Source: Sandaracinaceae bacterium
Lineage (GTDB): Bacteria > Myxococcota_A > Polyangia > Polyangiales > Houyiibacteriaceae
Assembly: GCA_020633055.1 (NCBI GenBank)
Contig: JACKEJ010000005.1
Span: 744,001-808,000, forward strand
Length of the DNA stretch: 64,000 nt
Direction of reading: 5' to 3'
Positions 8,168-15,432 of the stretch are shown here, piece after piece. How positions within the stretch are numbered: position 1 is the stretch's first letter; each line of letters begins with the position of its first letter. The notes under the pieces were generated by a model that was not told where the DNA came from, searched no databases, and saw only the letters and a program-made list of their open reading frames with translations. The position numbers were made by a program, and so were the translations under genes.

Positions 8168-8707
8168 ATGACCAGCGCAGCAGCGGCGCCCGCCCGGTGG
8201 GCCCGCGAATACGAGACCATTTACATCTTGCGTCCCAACGTGGACGCCGCCGAGGCCGAGCGCGTCGCCACCCGTGTCCGTGAGGTCATGGAGCGGCTCG
8301 AGGCGAAGCTCACCAAGGTGGACACCTGGGGCAAGCGCCGCCTGGCGTACCCCATCCAGAAGCACACGCGCGGCATCTACGTGTACCTGCGCTACGTGGG
8401 CTTCGGGGACATCGTGGCCGAGCTGGAGCGCAACCTGCGCCTCCTCGACGCCGTCATCCGCTTCCAGACCATCGTCCTCGAGGACATGGTCGACCCGAGC
8501 ACCGTGGCCGTGGACCCGAACGAGGTCGAGTTCGAGGCCGTCGAGCAGAGCGACGACGAGCCCGAGCTGACGTTCGCGCAGCGCCTGGGCCTCGAGGAGC
8601 GCGCGCGCCGTGACGACCGCGACATGGACGGGTCGGACGACGATGGCGACGACGACGGGGACAGCGACGGCGACAACAACGACGACAGCGAAGACGAGGA
8701 GGCCTGA
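8168..8707 (+). CDS. rpsF: 30S ribosomal protein S6 with acidic C-terminal tail
   Basis: Small-subunit protein that pairs with S18 on the central domain of 16S rRNA. The N-terminal 115 residues are a standard S6 fold (YETIYILRPNVDAAEAE, WGKRRLAYPIQKHTRGIYVY, IRFQTIVLED). The 179-residue length is well above the usual 95-140 because of a tail of some 60 residues ending in an almost pure Asp/Asn/Gly/Glu stretch. AGGAGGA lies just upstream of the ATG. TATAGA at 8107-8112 could be a -10 box but has no convincing -35. First gene of rpsF-rpsR-rplI; the 1-base gap to rpsR implies coupling. Confidence 0.97.
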   Translation: MTSAAAAPARWAREYETIYILRPNVDAAEAERVATRVREVMERLEAKLTKVDTWGKRRLAYPIQKHTRGIYVYLRYVGFGDIVAELERNLRLLDAVIRFQTIVLEDMVDPSTVAVDPNEVEFEAVEQSDDEPELTFAQRLGLEERARRDDRDMDGSDDDGDDDGDSDGDNNDDSEDEEA

Positions 8708-8708
8708 G

Positions 8709-9011
8709 ATGCACGACAACGACGACAACATGGACTCGCGCGACGGTCGGGACTCGGACGGTCGCCGTCGCCGTGGTGGTGGTGGCATGGGCGCCGGCGG
8801 TGGCCGCAAGCGCTCCCCCAACTTCTCCGGCGAGGAAGCCCAGAGCTTCGACTACAAGGACCCGCAGCAGCTGAAGTACTTCATCAGCGACCGCGGCAAG
8901 ATCACCCCGCGCCGTGTCAGCGGTCTCTCCGCGAAGCAGCAGCGTGCGCTCACCCTGGCGGTGAAGCGCGCCCGCAACATCGCGCTCCTTCCCTACACCA
9001 CGTCGAAGTGA
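8709..9011 (+). CDS. rpsR: 30S ribosomal protein S18 with extended N-terminus
   Basis: Binds S6 and 16S rRNA. The 100-residue protein has the canonical core from about residue 40 (FDYKDPQQLKYFISDRGKI, then RRVSGLSAKQQRALTLAVKR and ARNIALLPYT). The N-terminal 40 residues are an extension with an acidic first part and an Arg/Gly-rich second part (RRRRGGGGMGAGGG). The CxxC zinc motif of some S18 proteins is absent. Starts one base after the rpsF stop and ends 7 bases before rplI. Confidence 0.97.
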   Translation: MHDNDDNMDSRDGRDSDGRRRRGGGGMGAGGGRKRSPNFSGEEAQSFDYKDPQQLKYFISDRGKITPRRVSGLSAKQQRALTLAVKRARNIALLPYTTSK

Positions 9012-9018
9012 GGCCATC

Positions 9019-9480
9019 ATGGCATCGAACGTACAAGTTGTTTTGAAGAGCGAGGTCGAGCACCTCGGCAGCTTCGGTCAGATCGTCAAGGTGCGTCGCG
9101 GCTACGCCCGCAACTACCTCATCCCGCGTGGCCTGGCCGTCATGGCCACCCGCGCCACGATGAAGCAGGCCGAGCACGAGAAGGCCCTGGCCGAGAAGAA
9201 GGCGCAGAAGCTCCGCGAGGAGCAGGAGCGCCTGGCCGAGAGCCTGAAGGGCATCGTGGTCATGGTGGCGAAGGAAGCGAGCCCCGAGGGCAAGCTCTTC
9301 GGCTCCGTCACGGCCCAGGACGTCGCCGAGGCGCTCGAGCGCAAGGACGTCAAGGTGGACAAGCGCAAGCTCGTCATGCCCGAGGAGACCATCAAGGACG
9401 TGGGCAGCTACGTCGTCGAGGTCAAGTTCGCCTACGGCGTGCGCGCCCAGGTGAAGCTCGAGGTCAAGACCGCTTCCTGA
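9019..9480 (+). CDS. rplI: 50S ribosomal protein L9
   Basis: Large-subunit protein binding 23S rRNA domain V at the base of the L1 stalk. The 153 residues show the complete L9 signature: N-domain VVLKSEVEHLGSFGQIVKV with GYARNYLIPRGLA, the long connecting helix (about residues 42-76, Glu/Lys-rich) and the C-domain (LFGSVTAQDVAEAL, KRKLVMPEETIKDVG). Last gene of the ribosomal operon, followed by an intrinsic terminator at 9527. Confidence 0.98.
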   Translation: MASNVQVVLKSEVEHLGSFGQIVKVRRGYARNYLIPRGLAVMATRATMKQAEHEKALAEKKAQKLREEQERLAESLKGIVVMVAKEASPEGKLFGSVTAQDVAEALERKDVKVDKRKLVMPEETIKDVGSYVVEVKFAYGVRAQVKLEVKTAS

Positions 9481-9526
9481 TCCGCGCCCAGGGGGTCGCC
9501 ACACATGGCGCCACCCCATCATGAAC

Positions 9527-9555
9527 AGAGCGAGCCCCACCCGGCTCGCTCTTTT
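9527..9555 (+). terminator. Intrinsic terminator of the rpsF operon
   Basis: A perfect 10-bp stem (AGAGCGAGCC / GGCTCGCTCT) with a 6-base loop, followed by TTT, 47 bases after the rplI stop. Confidence 0.85.
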
Positions 9556-9619
9556 CGTTGGTGGGCTCGGACTCTCGGCCAGCCGCGGCCGACGTGCGGC
9601 TTGGGTCGATGGCGCCGGC

Positions 9620-10189
9620 TCAGGCGCTCGACACGCGCGCAGACATGCGGCCAGGGTCGATCCCGAGCGCGTCGAGAGCCGCCGCCCAGCGCTCTTTGAC
9701 GGGCGTGGCAAAGATCAGGTCCAGGTCGAGGTCCGCCGGGATCCAAGAGCCCTGCAGCATCTCGCGCTCCAGCTGCCCCGCCGACCAGCCCGAGTAGCCC
9801 AGCAGCATGACGCCGCGCTCGGGTCCGTCGCCGTGCGCCATCTGCTCGAGCACGCCCAGCGAGGCGGTGAAGGCCAAGCGCTCACCGATGACCAGCGCGC
9901 GGTCTTCGTCCCCCTGCGCGGCGAGGGCCTCCTCCCGGTCGTACACGATCCACCCCGACTCGGGGGAGACGGGCCCGCCCATGAGGACGGGCAGTGAGGT
10001 GCTGACCGTGCGCTGGATGTCCAGCTGATCGATCAGCTGGTCCAGCGCCACGCCGGCCAGCTTGTTGATGACGAAGCCGAAGCTGCCCTGCTCGTCGTGG
10101 TCGACCACGAGGACGACGCTGTGGTGAAAGAACGGACAACGCAGCGAGGGTGCCGCAACCAGGAGCCCGGGGGCGATGCCGGTGTTCAC
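9620..10189 (-). CDS. YqgE/AlgH family protein (UPF0301)
   Basis: A 189-residue conserved protein of the YqgE/AlgH (DUF179) family, whose biochemical role is not settled. Family features seen are GLLVAAPSLRCPFFHHSVVLV, FGFVINKLAGV, the GGPVSPESGW loop and LLGYSGWSAGQLEREM. I chose the GTG at 10189 (VNTGIAPGLLVAAP) because it fits the family N-terminus; TATGGT lies 6 bases upstream and there is no Shine-Dalgarno. The open frame extends much further upstream on paper, but that part is antisense to the oxygenase gene. Confidence 0.93.
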   Translation of the reverse strand: MNTGIAPGLLVAAPSLRCPFFHHSVVLVVDHDEQGSFGFVINKLAGVALDQLIDQLDIQRTVSTSLPVLMGGPVSPESGWIVYDREEALAAQGDEDRALVIGERLAFTASLGVLEQMAHGDGPERGVMLLGYSGWSAGQLEREMLQGSWIPADLDLDLIFATPVKERWAAALDALGIDPGRMSARVSSA

Positions 10190-10238
10190 ACGGGAACCAT
10201 AGCAAGGCCCGGGGTGCAGATGCGAACGCGCACGGGAC

Positions 10239-10271
10239 TTGCCAAGCGAACAATTCACCGGTAGGTGAATT
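10239..10271 (+). promoter_or_regulatory. Promoter with perfect palindromic operator upstream of MpaB-type oxygenase
   Basis: TTGCCA (10239-10244), 17-base spacer, TAGGTG (10262-10267). The palindrome AATTCACC-N4-GGTGAATT (10252-10271, 8/8 matching arms) covers the spacer and the -10 box, an ideal position for a repressor. Palindromes of this length and symmetry are typical of TetR-family operators; no TetR gene is visible in the window. The A/T-rich arms stand out from the surrounding 70% GC. Divergent gene yqgE starts 63 bases away, so both could be affected. Confidence 0.6.
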
Positions 10272-10336
10272 CGAGCTGGGTCCGTGGCGCACCGCGGACT
10301 CGGCCATCTCCCCCCGAGCGGAGGCTGCGACGTCCC

Positions 10337-11542
10337 ATGAGTGGTCAAGAACAAGGCACGCAACAGGCGCTCGGACCCGACGGCTTCGTCGAGCGCTACG
10401 TTAACCGCGCGCAGGCCCGCCGCCTCTACGGCTCCCTGCCGGACCGCTACGCCCGGTACTATCTGGAGGCGGATCCGGTCGCCGACGCGCTGGCCGTGGC
10501 GATCGCCGAGCGCCGGGTGAGCCGCGCCCAGATCGACGGGGCCCTGCGCAACGGGCTCGCGAGCGTGTCCGAGCCGGCCGCCGAGCTGCGCGCGTTCATC
10601 GCCGCTCTCGAGGACACCCCGTCGTGGGTGGACTACGCGCTCATGAACGAGGGCGCCCGGGTGTATCAACGGCTCGGGCCCGCCGCGATGTTCATTCTGA
10701 GCGCCTGGTCGCTCATGAACGGCTACCACTCCGCGCCGGCCATCAAGCCGCTGGTGTGGACGCGGCAGCTGGACAAGATGGCGCCGCGCCGACTGGCGGA
10801 GACGGGGCGCTTCGTGATCGAGACGGTCGAGGTGGACGGTCTGCGGCGCTACCGCGAGGGCTTCCGCATCAACGCCCACGTGCGGGTGATGCACGCCACG
10901 GTGCGCCGCATGATCCTCGGCGGCGGCGAGTGGAACACCCCGGCGTGGGGGCTCCCCATCAACCAGGCGGACATGGCCGGCACCACCCTCGAGTTCTCGG
11001 CGCTGGTGCTGCGCGGGGCCGAGTCCATGGGCTTCCTGCTGACCGACCGGGAGCGGCGCGCGGTGATGCACCTGTGGCGCTACTCGGGCTTTCTGAGCGG
11101 CGTACACCCCGAGCTGCTGGCCGAGCTGGACACGCTGGAACGCACCGAGAACTTCGCGAACATGATCTACGACGTGCAGCCTGGCCCGGACGCGGACTCG
11201 GTGGCGTTGGCCGCCGCGCTCCGGCGCGTGCCCGCCTCACGCGCGCGCAACTCCTGGGAGGCCCGTCTGGCGGAGCTGGTCATCCGCTACCACGACGGGC
11301 TGACCTACGCGTTCAACGGGCCGGAGGTGGCCTCGGCGCTGCAGATCCCGAACCCCGAGTGGCGGCACGTGATCCACGTCACCCGCGCGATGGTCACGCC
11401 CCTCGAGGTGCTGCGGCGCACCACGCCGGGGCTCGAGCGGGTGACGACGCGCCTGGGACGGTTCCTATTGCGCGCGAACGTCGAGGGCATGCTAGCCGGG
11501 AAGGAGCCCGGCTTCGAGCCCAAGCGCGCCGCGGCCGCCTGA
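10337..11542 (+). CDS. MpaB/DUF2236-family oxygenase
   Basis: A 401-residue protein of the DUF2236 family, which includes fungal MpaB and rubber oxygenase (latex-clearing protein); characterised members are haem b oxygenases. Matching features are the helix-rich core with YVDYAL-like PSWVDYALMNEGARVYQRLG, the FRINAHVRVMHATVRRMI segment and WGLPINQADMAGTTLEFSAL; the two His in this core are candidate haem ligands, by analogy. No signal peptide. ATG at 10337 chosen as first start after the operator. Substrate unknown; a hydrophobic compound is likely from the family. A second, shorter family member lies at 17261-18220. Confidence 0.85.
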   Translation: MSGQEQGTQQALGPDGFVERYVNRAQARRLYGSLPDRYARYYLEADPVADALAVAIAERRVSRAQIDGALRNGLASVSEPAAELRAFIAALEDTPSWVDYALMNEGARVYQRLGPAAMFILSAWSLMNGYHSAPAIKPLVWTRQLDKMAPRRLAETGRFVIETVEVDGLRRYREGFRINAHVRVMHATVRRMILGGGEWNTPAWGLPINQADMAGTTLEFSALVLRGAESMGFLLTDRERRAVMHLWRYSGFLSGVHPELLAELDTLERTENFANMIYDVQPGPDADSVALAAALRRVPASRARNSWEARLAELVIRYHDGLTYAFNGPEVASALQIPNPEWRHVIHVTRAMVTPLEVLRRTTPGLERVTTRLGRFLLRANVEGMLAGKEPGFEPKRAAAA

Positions 11543-11691
11543 CGGTCGCCGCTGCGAACGACGACGACCGTGGTCGCTCGCGGGCGCGGTGAGGTGAAGG
11601 CGGGCCCGCAGGTCGTTGGTGCGATGCGCGCCTCGCGGTGACGTGCGAGCGGCCGCAGCGGTCGTGGGCACCGCGCACACCACGCGGTGAC

Positions 11692-11719
11692 TTGGCATGC
11701 GCGTGGAGTCGCGTATCGT
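11692..11719 (+). promoter_or_regulatory. Putative promoter giving a leaderless transcript
   Basis: TTGGCA (11692-11697), 16-base spacer, TATCGT (11714-11719), then 6 bases to the ATG of the acyltransferase gene at 11726. No Shine-Dalgarno is present. Confidence 0.45.
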
Positions 11720-11725
11720 GCGCGC

Positions 11726-12577
11726 ATGGTCGACCCCCAGCACGCGCACGACGCCCCTCGCGGCGGGCCCCGTAGCCTGGCGGAGGAGCTGCGCGTCCGG
11801 CGCCGGCTGGTGCTGTTCGCGGCGCAGCTGAGCGCGACCCTCGGGCGGCTGCGCGTGGAGCTGGCGCTGGCCAACGGCGACACCGCGAAGGACGCCGTGC
11901 GCAGCGCCACCAAGGCGCGCACCAGCCAGCGCTTGTTGGACATCTTCGGGGTGGAGGTGCACTGCCCGCGCACGGCCGCCACGTCGTGCGCGGCCCGGCC
12001 CGCCGCCGACCGCGGCCTGCTGATCGTCGCCAACCACCGCACGGCGTTCGACATCGGCGTGATGATGCGCCTGTTCGGTGGCGTGATGCTGTCGCGCGGC
12101 GACCTCGCGAGCTGGCCCGTGATCGGTCCCTTGGCGCGCGAAGGGCACACCATCTTCGTGGATCGCGAGAGCGGCCACAGCGGCGCGCGCGCCATCCGCG
12201 CCATCCGACGCGCGCTCGCGGCGCTCGAGACCGTCAGCGTCTACCCCGAGGGCACGACGTACATCGGGGACGACGTGCGGCCGTTCTCGCCGGGCGCCTT
12301 CGCCGCGGCGCGTGGCCTGCCGGTCGACGTGCTCCCGGTCGGGCTCGCCTACGACCACGGGGTCGAGTACTTCCACACCTCGTTCATGACGCACCTCGAG
12401 CAGGTGGCCGCACGCCCTCGCACGCGTGTCGTCGTCGAGGTGGGCCAGCCGTTCCCAGCGGAAGGCAAGAGCGCAGCGCTCGCGGAGCGGGCTCAGCAAG
12501 AGGTGCAGGCGCTGGTGACGCGCGCGCGGGCCCGCCACCAGGCGTTGCCCGAGGGACGCGGCGAGGGCTGCCCATGA
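11726..12577 (+). CDS. PlsC-like 1-acylglycerol-3-phosphate acyltransferase
   Basis: Predicted lysophospholipid acyltransferase of 283 residues, peripheral to the inner membrane. The catalytic HX4D motif is NHRTAFD (His104, Asp109); motif III is VYPEGTTYIGD and motif II contains FVDRESGHSG. Start at 11726 is preferred over 11687 because a -10 box is 6 bases upstream and the extra residues are not conserved-looking. The stop overlaps the next ATG (ATGA), starting a three-gene set with a GIDE-like membrane protein and an acyl-CoA thioesterase, a lipid-metabolism context. Acyl donor and exact acceptor cannot be told from sequence. Confidence 0.88.
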   Translation: MVDPQHAHDAPRGGPRSLAEELRVRRRLVLFAAQLSATLGRLRVELALANGDTAKDAVRSATKARTSQRLLDIFGVEVHCPRTAATSCAARPAADRGLLIVANHRTAFDIGVMMRLFGGVMLSRGDLASWPVIGPLAREGHTIFVDRESGHSGARAIRAIRRALAALETVSVYPEGTTYIGDDVRPFSPGAFAAARGLPVDVLPVGLAYDHGVEYFHTSFMTHLEQVAARPRTRVVVEVGQPFPAEGKSAALAERAQQEVQALVTRARARHQALPEGRGEGCP

Positions 12578-13371
12578 GCGCGGGCGTGGGCCTCTGGCTG
12601 GGCGGCGCGCTGCTGGCGCTGTTCTTCGCGTGGATCCTCGGGCACATGCAGCGCACGGACGCGCGGCTGCGCACGGAGCGGGTGCTGAAGCTGACACAGC
12701 GGGGGCTCGGCGAGCTCGTGCCCGGCGAGGTCAACGCCACGCGCGGGGCGCTCCGGGCGCGCGCCGAGCCCCTCACGTGCCCGGTCGACGGCGCGGCGTG
12801 CGTCTTCTACGAGCTGTCGCTCACACGCGCGGGGAGCGTGCGCGGGCAGGCGCGCGCGCCCGAGACGGTGCAGCACACGGAGCGCTACGCCGACGCCGTG
12901 GTCCGAGACGGTGACGCGGCGGTGGGTGTGGCGCTGCGCGGCGCACGGTTCACGGGGCACGTGCGCGAGATCACCCGCGAGGCCACGTTCCGCGATGGCG
13001 AGTGGCTCGCAGACACCTGGGAAGACGGCGGGTGGTCGGGCGACGAGCGCGCGTTCGTGGACGCCCTGGGAGACGGCGCACGCGGCGAGCTCGACGCGGG
13101 CACGCTGACGCTGCGCCTGCGCACGCTGCCCCCCGTCGACGACGCGCTGGTCATCGGCGAGGCGCTGCGCAGCTCGAGCGCGGCAGAAGGCCTCACGCTG
13201 GGGTCTTCCGCGCGCTTCCAGCTCGAGCTGACGAGCGGATCCCTCGCGCACTACCAGCGCGCGCAGCAGCACGCGCTCACCACCATGCAGGGGGCCTCCC
13301 GCGCGTTCGTCGCGCTCGCGGTGGTGCTGGCGCTGTTGGCTGGGCTGACCTACGCGGGTGTGCTTGGCTAG
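12574..13371 (+). CDS. GIDE-domain-like membrane protein
   Basis: A 265-residue protein with one transmembrane segment at each end (residues 6-23 and about 243-262) enclosing a beta-rich domain. The middle resembles the GIDE domain of MUL1/MAPL E3 ligases: a strand ending in LTCPVDGAACVFYELSL, then REATFRDGEWLADTWEDGG and a late DDALVIGEAL segment. Unlike the eukaryotic proteins there is no RING finger after the second membrane helix. ATGA overlap with the acyltransferase gene and a 3-base gap to the thioesterase gene suggest one operon. Assignment is by pattern only; role unknown. Confidence 0.55.
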   Translation: MSAGVGLWLGGALLALFFAWILGHMQRTDARLRTERVLKLTQRGLGELVPGEVNATRGALRARAEPLTCPVDGAACVFYELSLTRAGSVRGQARAPETVQHTERYADAVVRDGDAAVGVALRGARFTGHVREITREATFRDGEWLADTWEDGGWSGDERAFVDALGDGARGELDAGTLTLRLRTLPPVDDALVIGEALRSSSAAEGLTLGSSARFQLELTSGSLAHYQRAQQHALTTMQGASRAFVALAVVLALLAGLTYAGVLG

Positions 13372-13374
13372 CGC

Positions 13375-13899
13375 ATGAGCGAAGACACACCCCCGCGCAG
13401 CCCGAGCACGCCCACCGACGCCCACGCCGCGTCGCCCTCGCCCACGGGGCGCCCTCCGAGCGACTCGTACACCGAGATGACGGAGATGGTGCTCCCCCAG
13501 CACACCAACGTCGTGGGCACGGCGTTCGGCGGCGTGATCATGAGCTGGGTGGACATCTGCGCGGCCATCGCGGCCCAGCGTCACTGCGGGGAGGTGGCCG
13601 TCACCGCGCGGGTGGACGCGATGGAGTTCCACGCGCCCATCCGCTTGGGCGACGTGGTGTGCCTGCGCGCGCAGGTCAACGCCGCGTTCGGGTCGTCGAT
13701 GGAGGTGGGGGTCCTGGTGGAGCGGGAGGACCGGCGCACGCGTGAGCGGACCAAGTGTGTGGAGTCCTTCCTGACGTTCGTGAACGTCATCGAAGGCCGG
13801 CCCCGCGCGGTGCCCCGACTGCTGCTGAGCACGGAGGACGAGCGCCGGCGCGAGCAGGAAGCCCACGCGCGCCGGGCGCAGCGGTTGGCGGCGCGCTGA
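13375..13899 (+). CDS. Acyl-CoA thioesterase (YciA/BACH-like hotdog)
   Basis: Hydrolyses acyl-CoA to free acid and CoA. The 174-residue protein has a low-complexity N-terminus (to about 30) and one hotdog domain with the family hallmarks VLPQHTNVVGTAFGGVIMSW (catalytic-helix region), AVTARVDAMEFHAPIRLGD and FLTFVNV. Starts 3 bases after the GIDE-like gene, so probably translated from the same mRNA. Confidence 0.92.
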   Translation: MSEDTPPRSPSTPTDAHAASPSPTGRPPSDSYTEMTEMVLPQHTNVVGTAFGGVIMSWVDICAAIAAQRHCGEVAVTARVDAMEFHAPIRLGDVVCLRAQVNAAFGSSMEVGVLVEREDRRTRERTKCVESFLTFVNVIEGRPRAVPRLLLSTEDERRREQEAHARRAQRLAAR

Positions 13900-14010
13900 C
13901 CGTCTGGCGCGCCTGGGACCGCAACCGTCATCCAAGGCGCCTGGGGCGACGGCGGCGGGTCGCCCGAACCTCCGTGGCGCGCCCCCGACCCGGGTTCCAC
14001 GGTCCCAGAG

Positions 14011-14038
14011 TTGCGGGCTGGGCGCTGAGTTGCATAAT
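14011..14038 (+). promoter_or_regulatory. Putative promoter giving a leaderless transcript
   Basis: TTGCGG (14011-14016), 16-base spacer, CATAAT (14033-14038), then 6 bases to a GTG at 14045 that fits the signal peptide of the downstream TPR protein. Confidence 0.4.
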
Positions 14039-14044
14039 TCCAGC

Positions 14045-15340
14045 GTGTTCACTCAAAAATCCCACATCGCCCTACGGGTAGTCGCCGGACTCCTCGCTCT
14101 GCTGTCGCTGGGGCCCGTCGAGCGCGCGGACGCTCAGGCGCCGCTCCTGCCCGAGCTGCAGCGCACCGCGCGGCGCGCGCGCACGGACCCGGCGCCGCAC
14201 CGCGACTACGCGCGGGCGCTGCTGCGCGCGGGACAGTTCCGTGCCGCGGAGCGTGAGTTCAAGGTGGCCGCGCGCTTGTCGCGCAACGACCCGGCGGCGC
14301 TGCTCGAGGTGGCCGACGCCGTCTTCGCCACGGGCGACTGGAACGCCTCGCGACGCGCGTGCACCGCGCTCGAGCGGGCCACCGAGCAGAACTCGGCGTG
14401 GTCACGGGTGTGCCGGGCCAAGGCCTACCTGGTGGGGCAGCGCAGCGCGCGCGCGTTCGAAGAGCTCGAGATCGTGCTGCGCGAGATGCCCGATCTGCCT
14501 CAGGCACACCTGGCCCTCGGGGACGCGCACCGCTTCCGCGCGGACACGGAGAACGCGCTCTCGGCCTACCGCCGTGCGGCTGCGCTGGACCCGAGCTCGG
14601 CCGCTCCACACCTGGGCATGGGGCTCTTGTACGAAGCCACGGGGCGCCGGGCCGAGGCGATCGCCGCGCTGCGCGAGGCCCAGCGCCTCGAGGGAACGTG
14701 GCCCGAGGTGCAGCGCGCGCTGGGTCACATCGTGGGCGGTGAAGAGGGGCTCGCGCTGCTGCGCGCTGCGGCCGAGGGATACCCCACCTGGGCCCTCGCG
14801 CAGGCCGAGCTCGGCCGCGCCGAGCAACGCGCTGGACACCTGGCCGAGGCGCGCGCCGCGCTGACGCGCGCCCTCGCGCTCGACGCCGACCTCGCTCCCG
14901 CGCACGCCACGCTGGGCCGCGTGCAGTTCGCGGAAGGCGACAACCCCGCCGCAGAGGCGAGCTTCCGCCGCGCGCTCGAGCTGGTGCCCAACGACGCGGA
15001 GACCGCGGTGGCGCTGGCCGACCTGTTCGCCGCGACCGAGCGCTACGAAGAGGCCCTCGAGGGCTACCGCTCGGCCGCCGACATGAGCCCCAGTGACCCC
15101 AGCCCGCTGCTGGCGGGGGCCCGCTTGGCCGCGCGCTTGAACCGCACACTCTTCGCCACCGCGTACTTGGATCGCGCGCTCGAGCAGCACCCGGGTCACC
15201 TGGCGACGCTCGAGCTGTACGGCGACGTGATGCTCGCCCGCAACGACCGCACTCGCGCCCGCGCTTACTACACCGAGGCGCTGCAGCGCGCGACCGACGA
15301 GGACCTGGTGCGCATCCGGGCCAAGCTGGCGGGGCTGTAG
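14045..15340 (+). CDS. Secreted TPR-repeat protein
   Basis: A 431-residue periplasmic or surface scaffold protein. The N-terminus is a signal peptide (VAGLLALLSLGPVERADAQ, cleavage after AQA). The rest is about eleven tetratricopeptide repeats of 34 residues, e.g. AAEREFKVAARLSRNDPAAL, AYRRAAALDPSSAAPHLGMG and AEASFRRALELVPNDAETAV. The start is either GTG at 14045 (preferred, just after the -10 box) or TTG at 14030. TPRs mediate protein contacts; partners unknown. Confidence 0.85.
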   Translation: MFTQKSHIALRVVAGLLALLSLGPVERADAQAPLLPELQRTARRARTDPAPHRDYARALLRAGQFRAAEREFKVAARLSRNDPAALLEVADAVFATGDWNASRRACTALERATEQNSAWSRVCRAKAYLVGQRSARAFEELEIVLREMPDLPQAHLALGDAHRFRADTENALSAYRRAAALDPSSAAPHLGMGLLYEATGRRAEAIAALREAQRLEGTWPEVQRALGHIVGGEEGLALLRAAAEGYPTWALAQAELGRAEQRAGHLAEARAALTRALALDADLAPAHATLGRVQFAEGDNPAAEASFRRALELVPNDAETAVALADLFAATERYEEALEGYRSAADMSPSDPSPLLAGARLAARLNRTLFATAYLDRALEQHPGHLATLELYGDVMLARNDRTRARAYYTEALQRATDEDLVRIRAKLAGL

Positions 15341-15432
15341 CGGACTCTCGCCACCTACCGCGTGCATCCGGGTCGTTCAGTGGCATCCGTATTCGCACGC
15401 CTAGCCCGTAGGCGCGAGGAGGGGCCAGCAGC

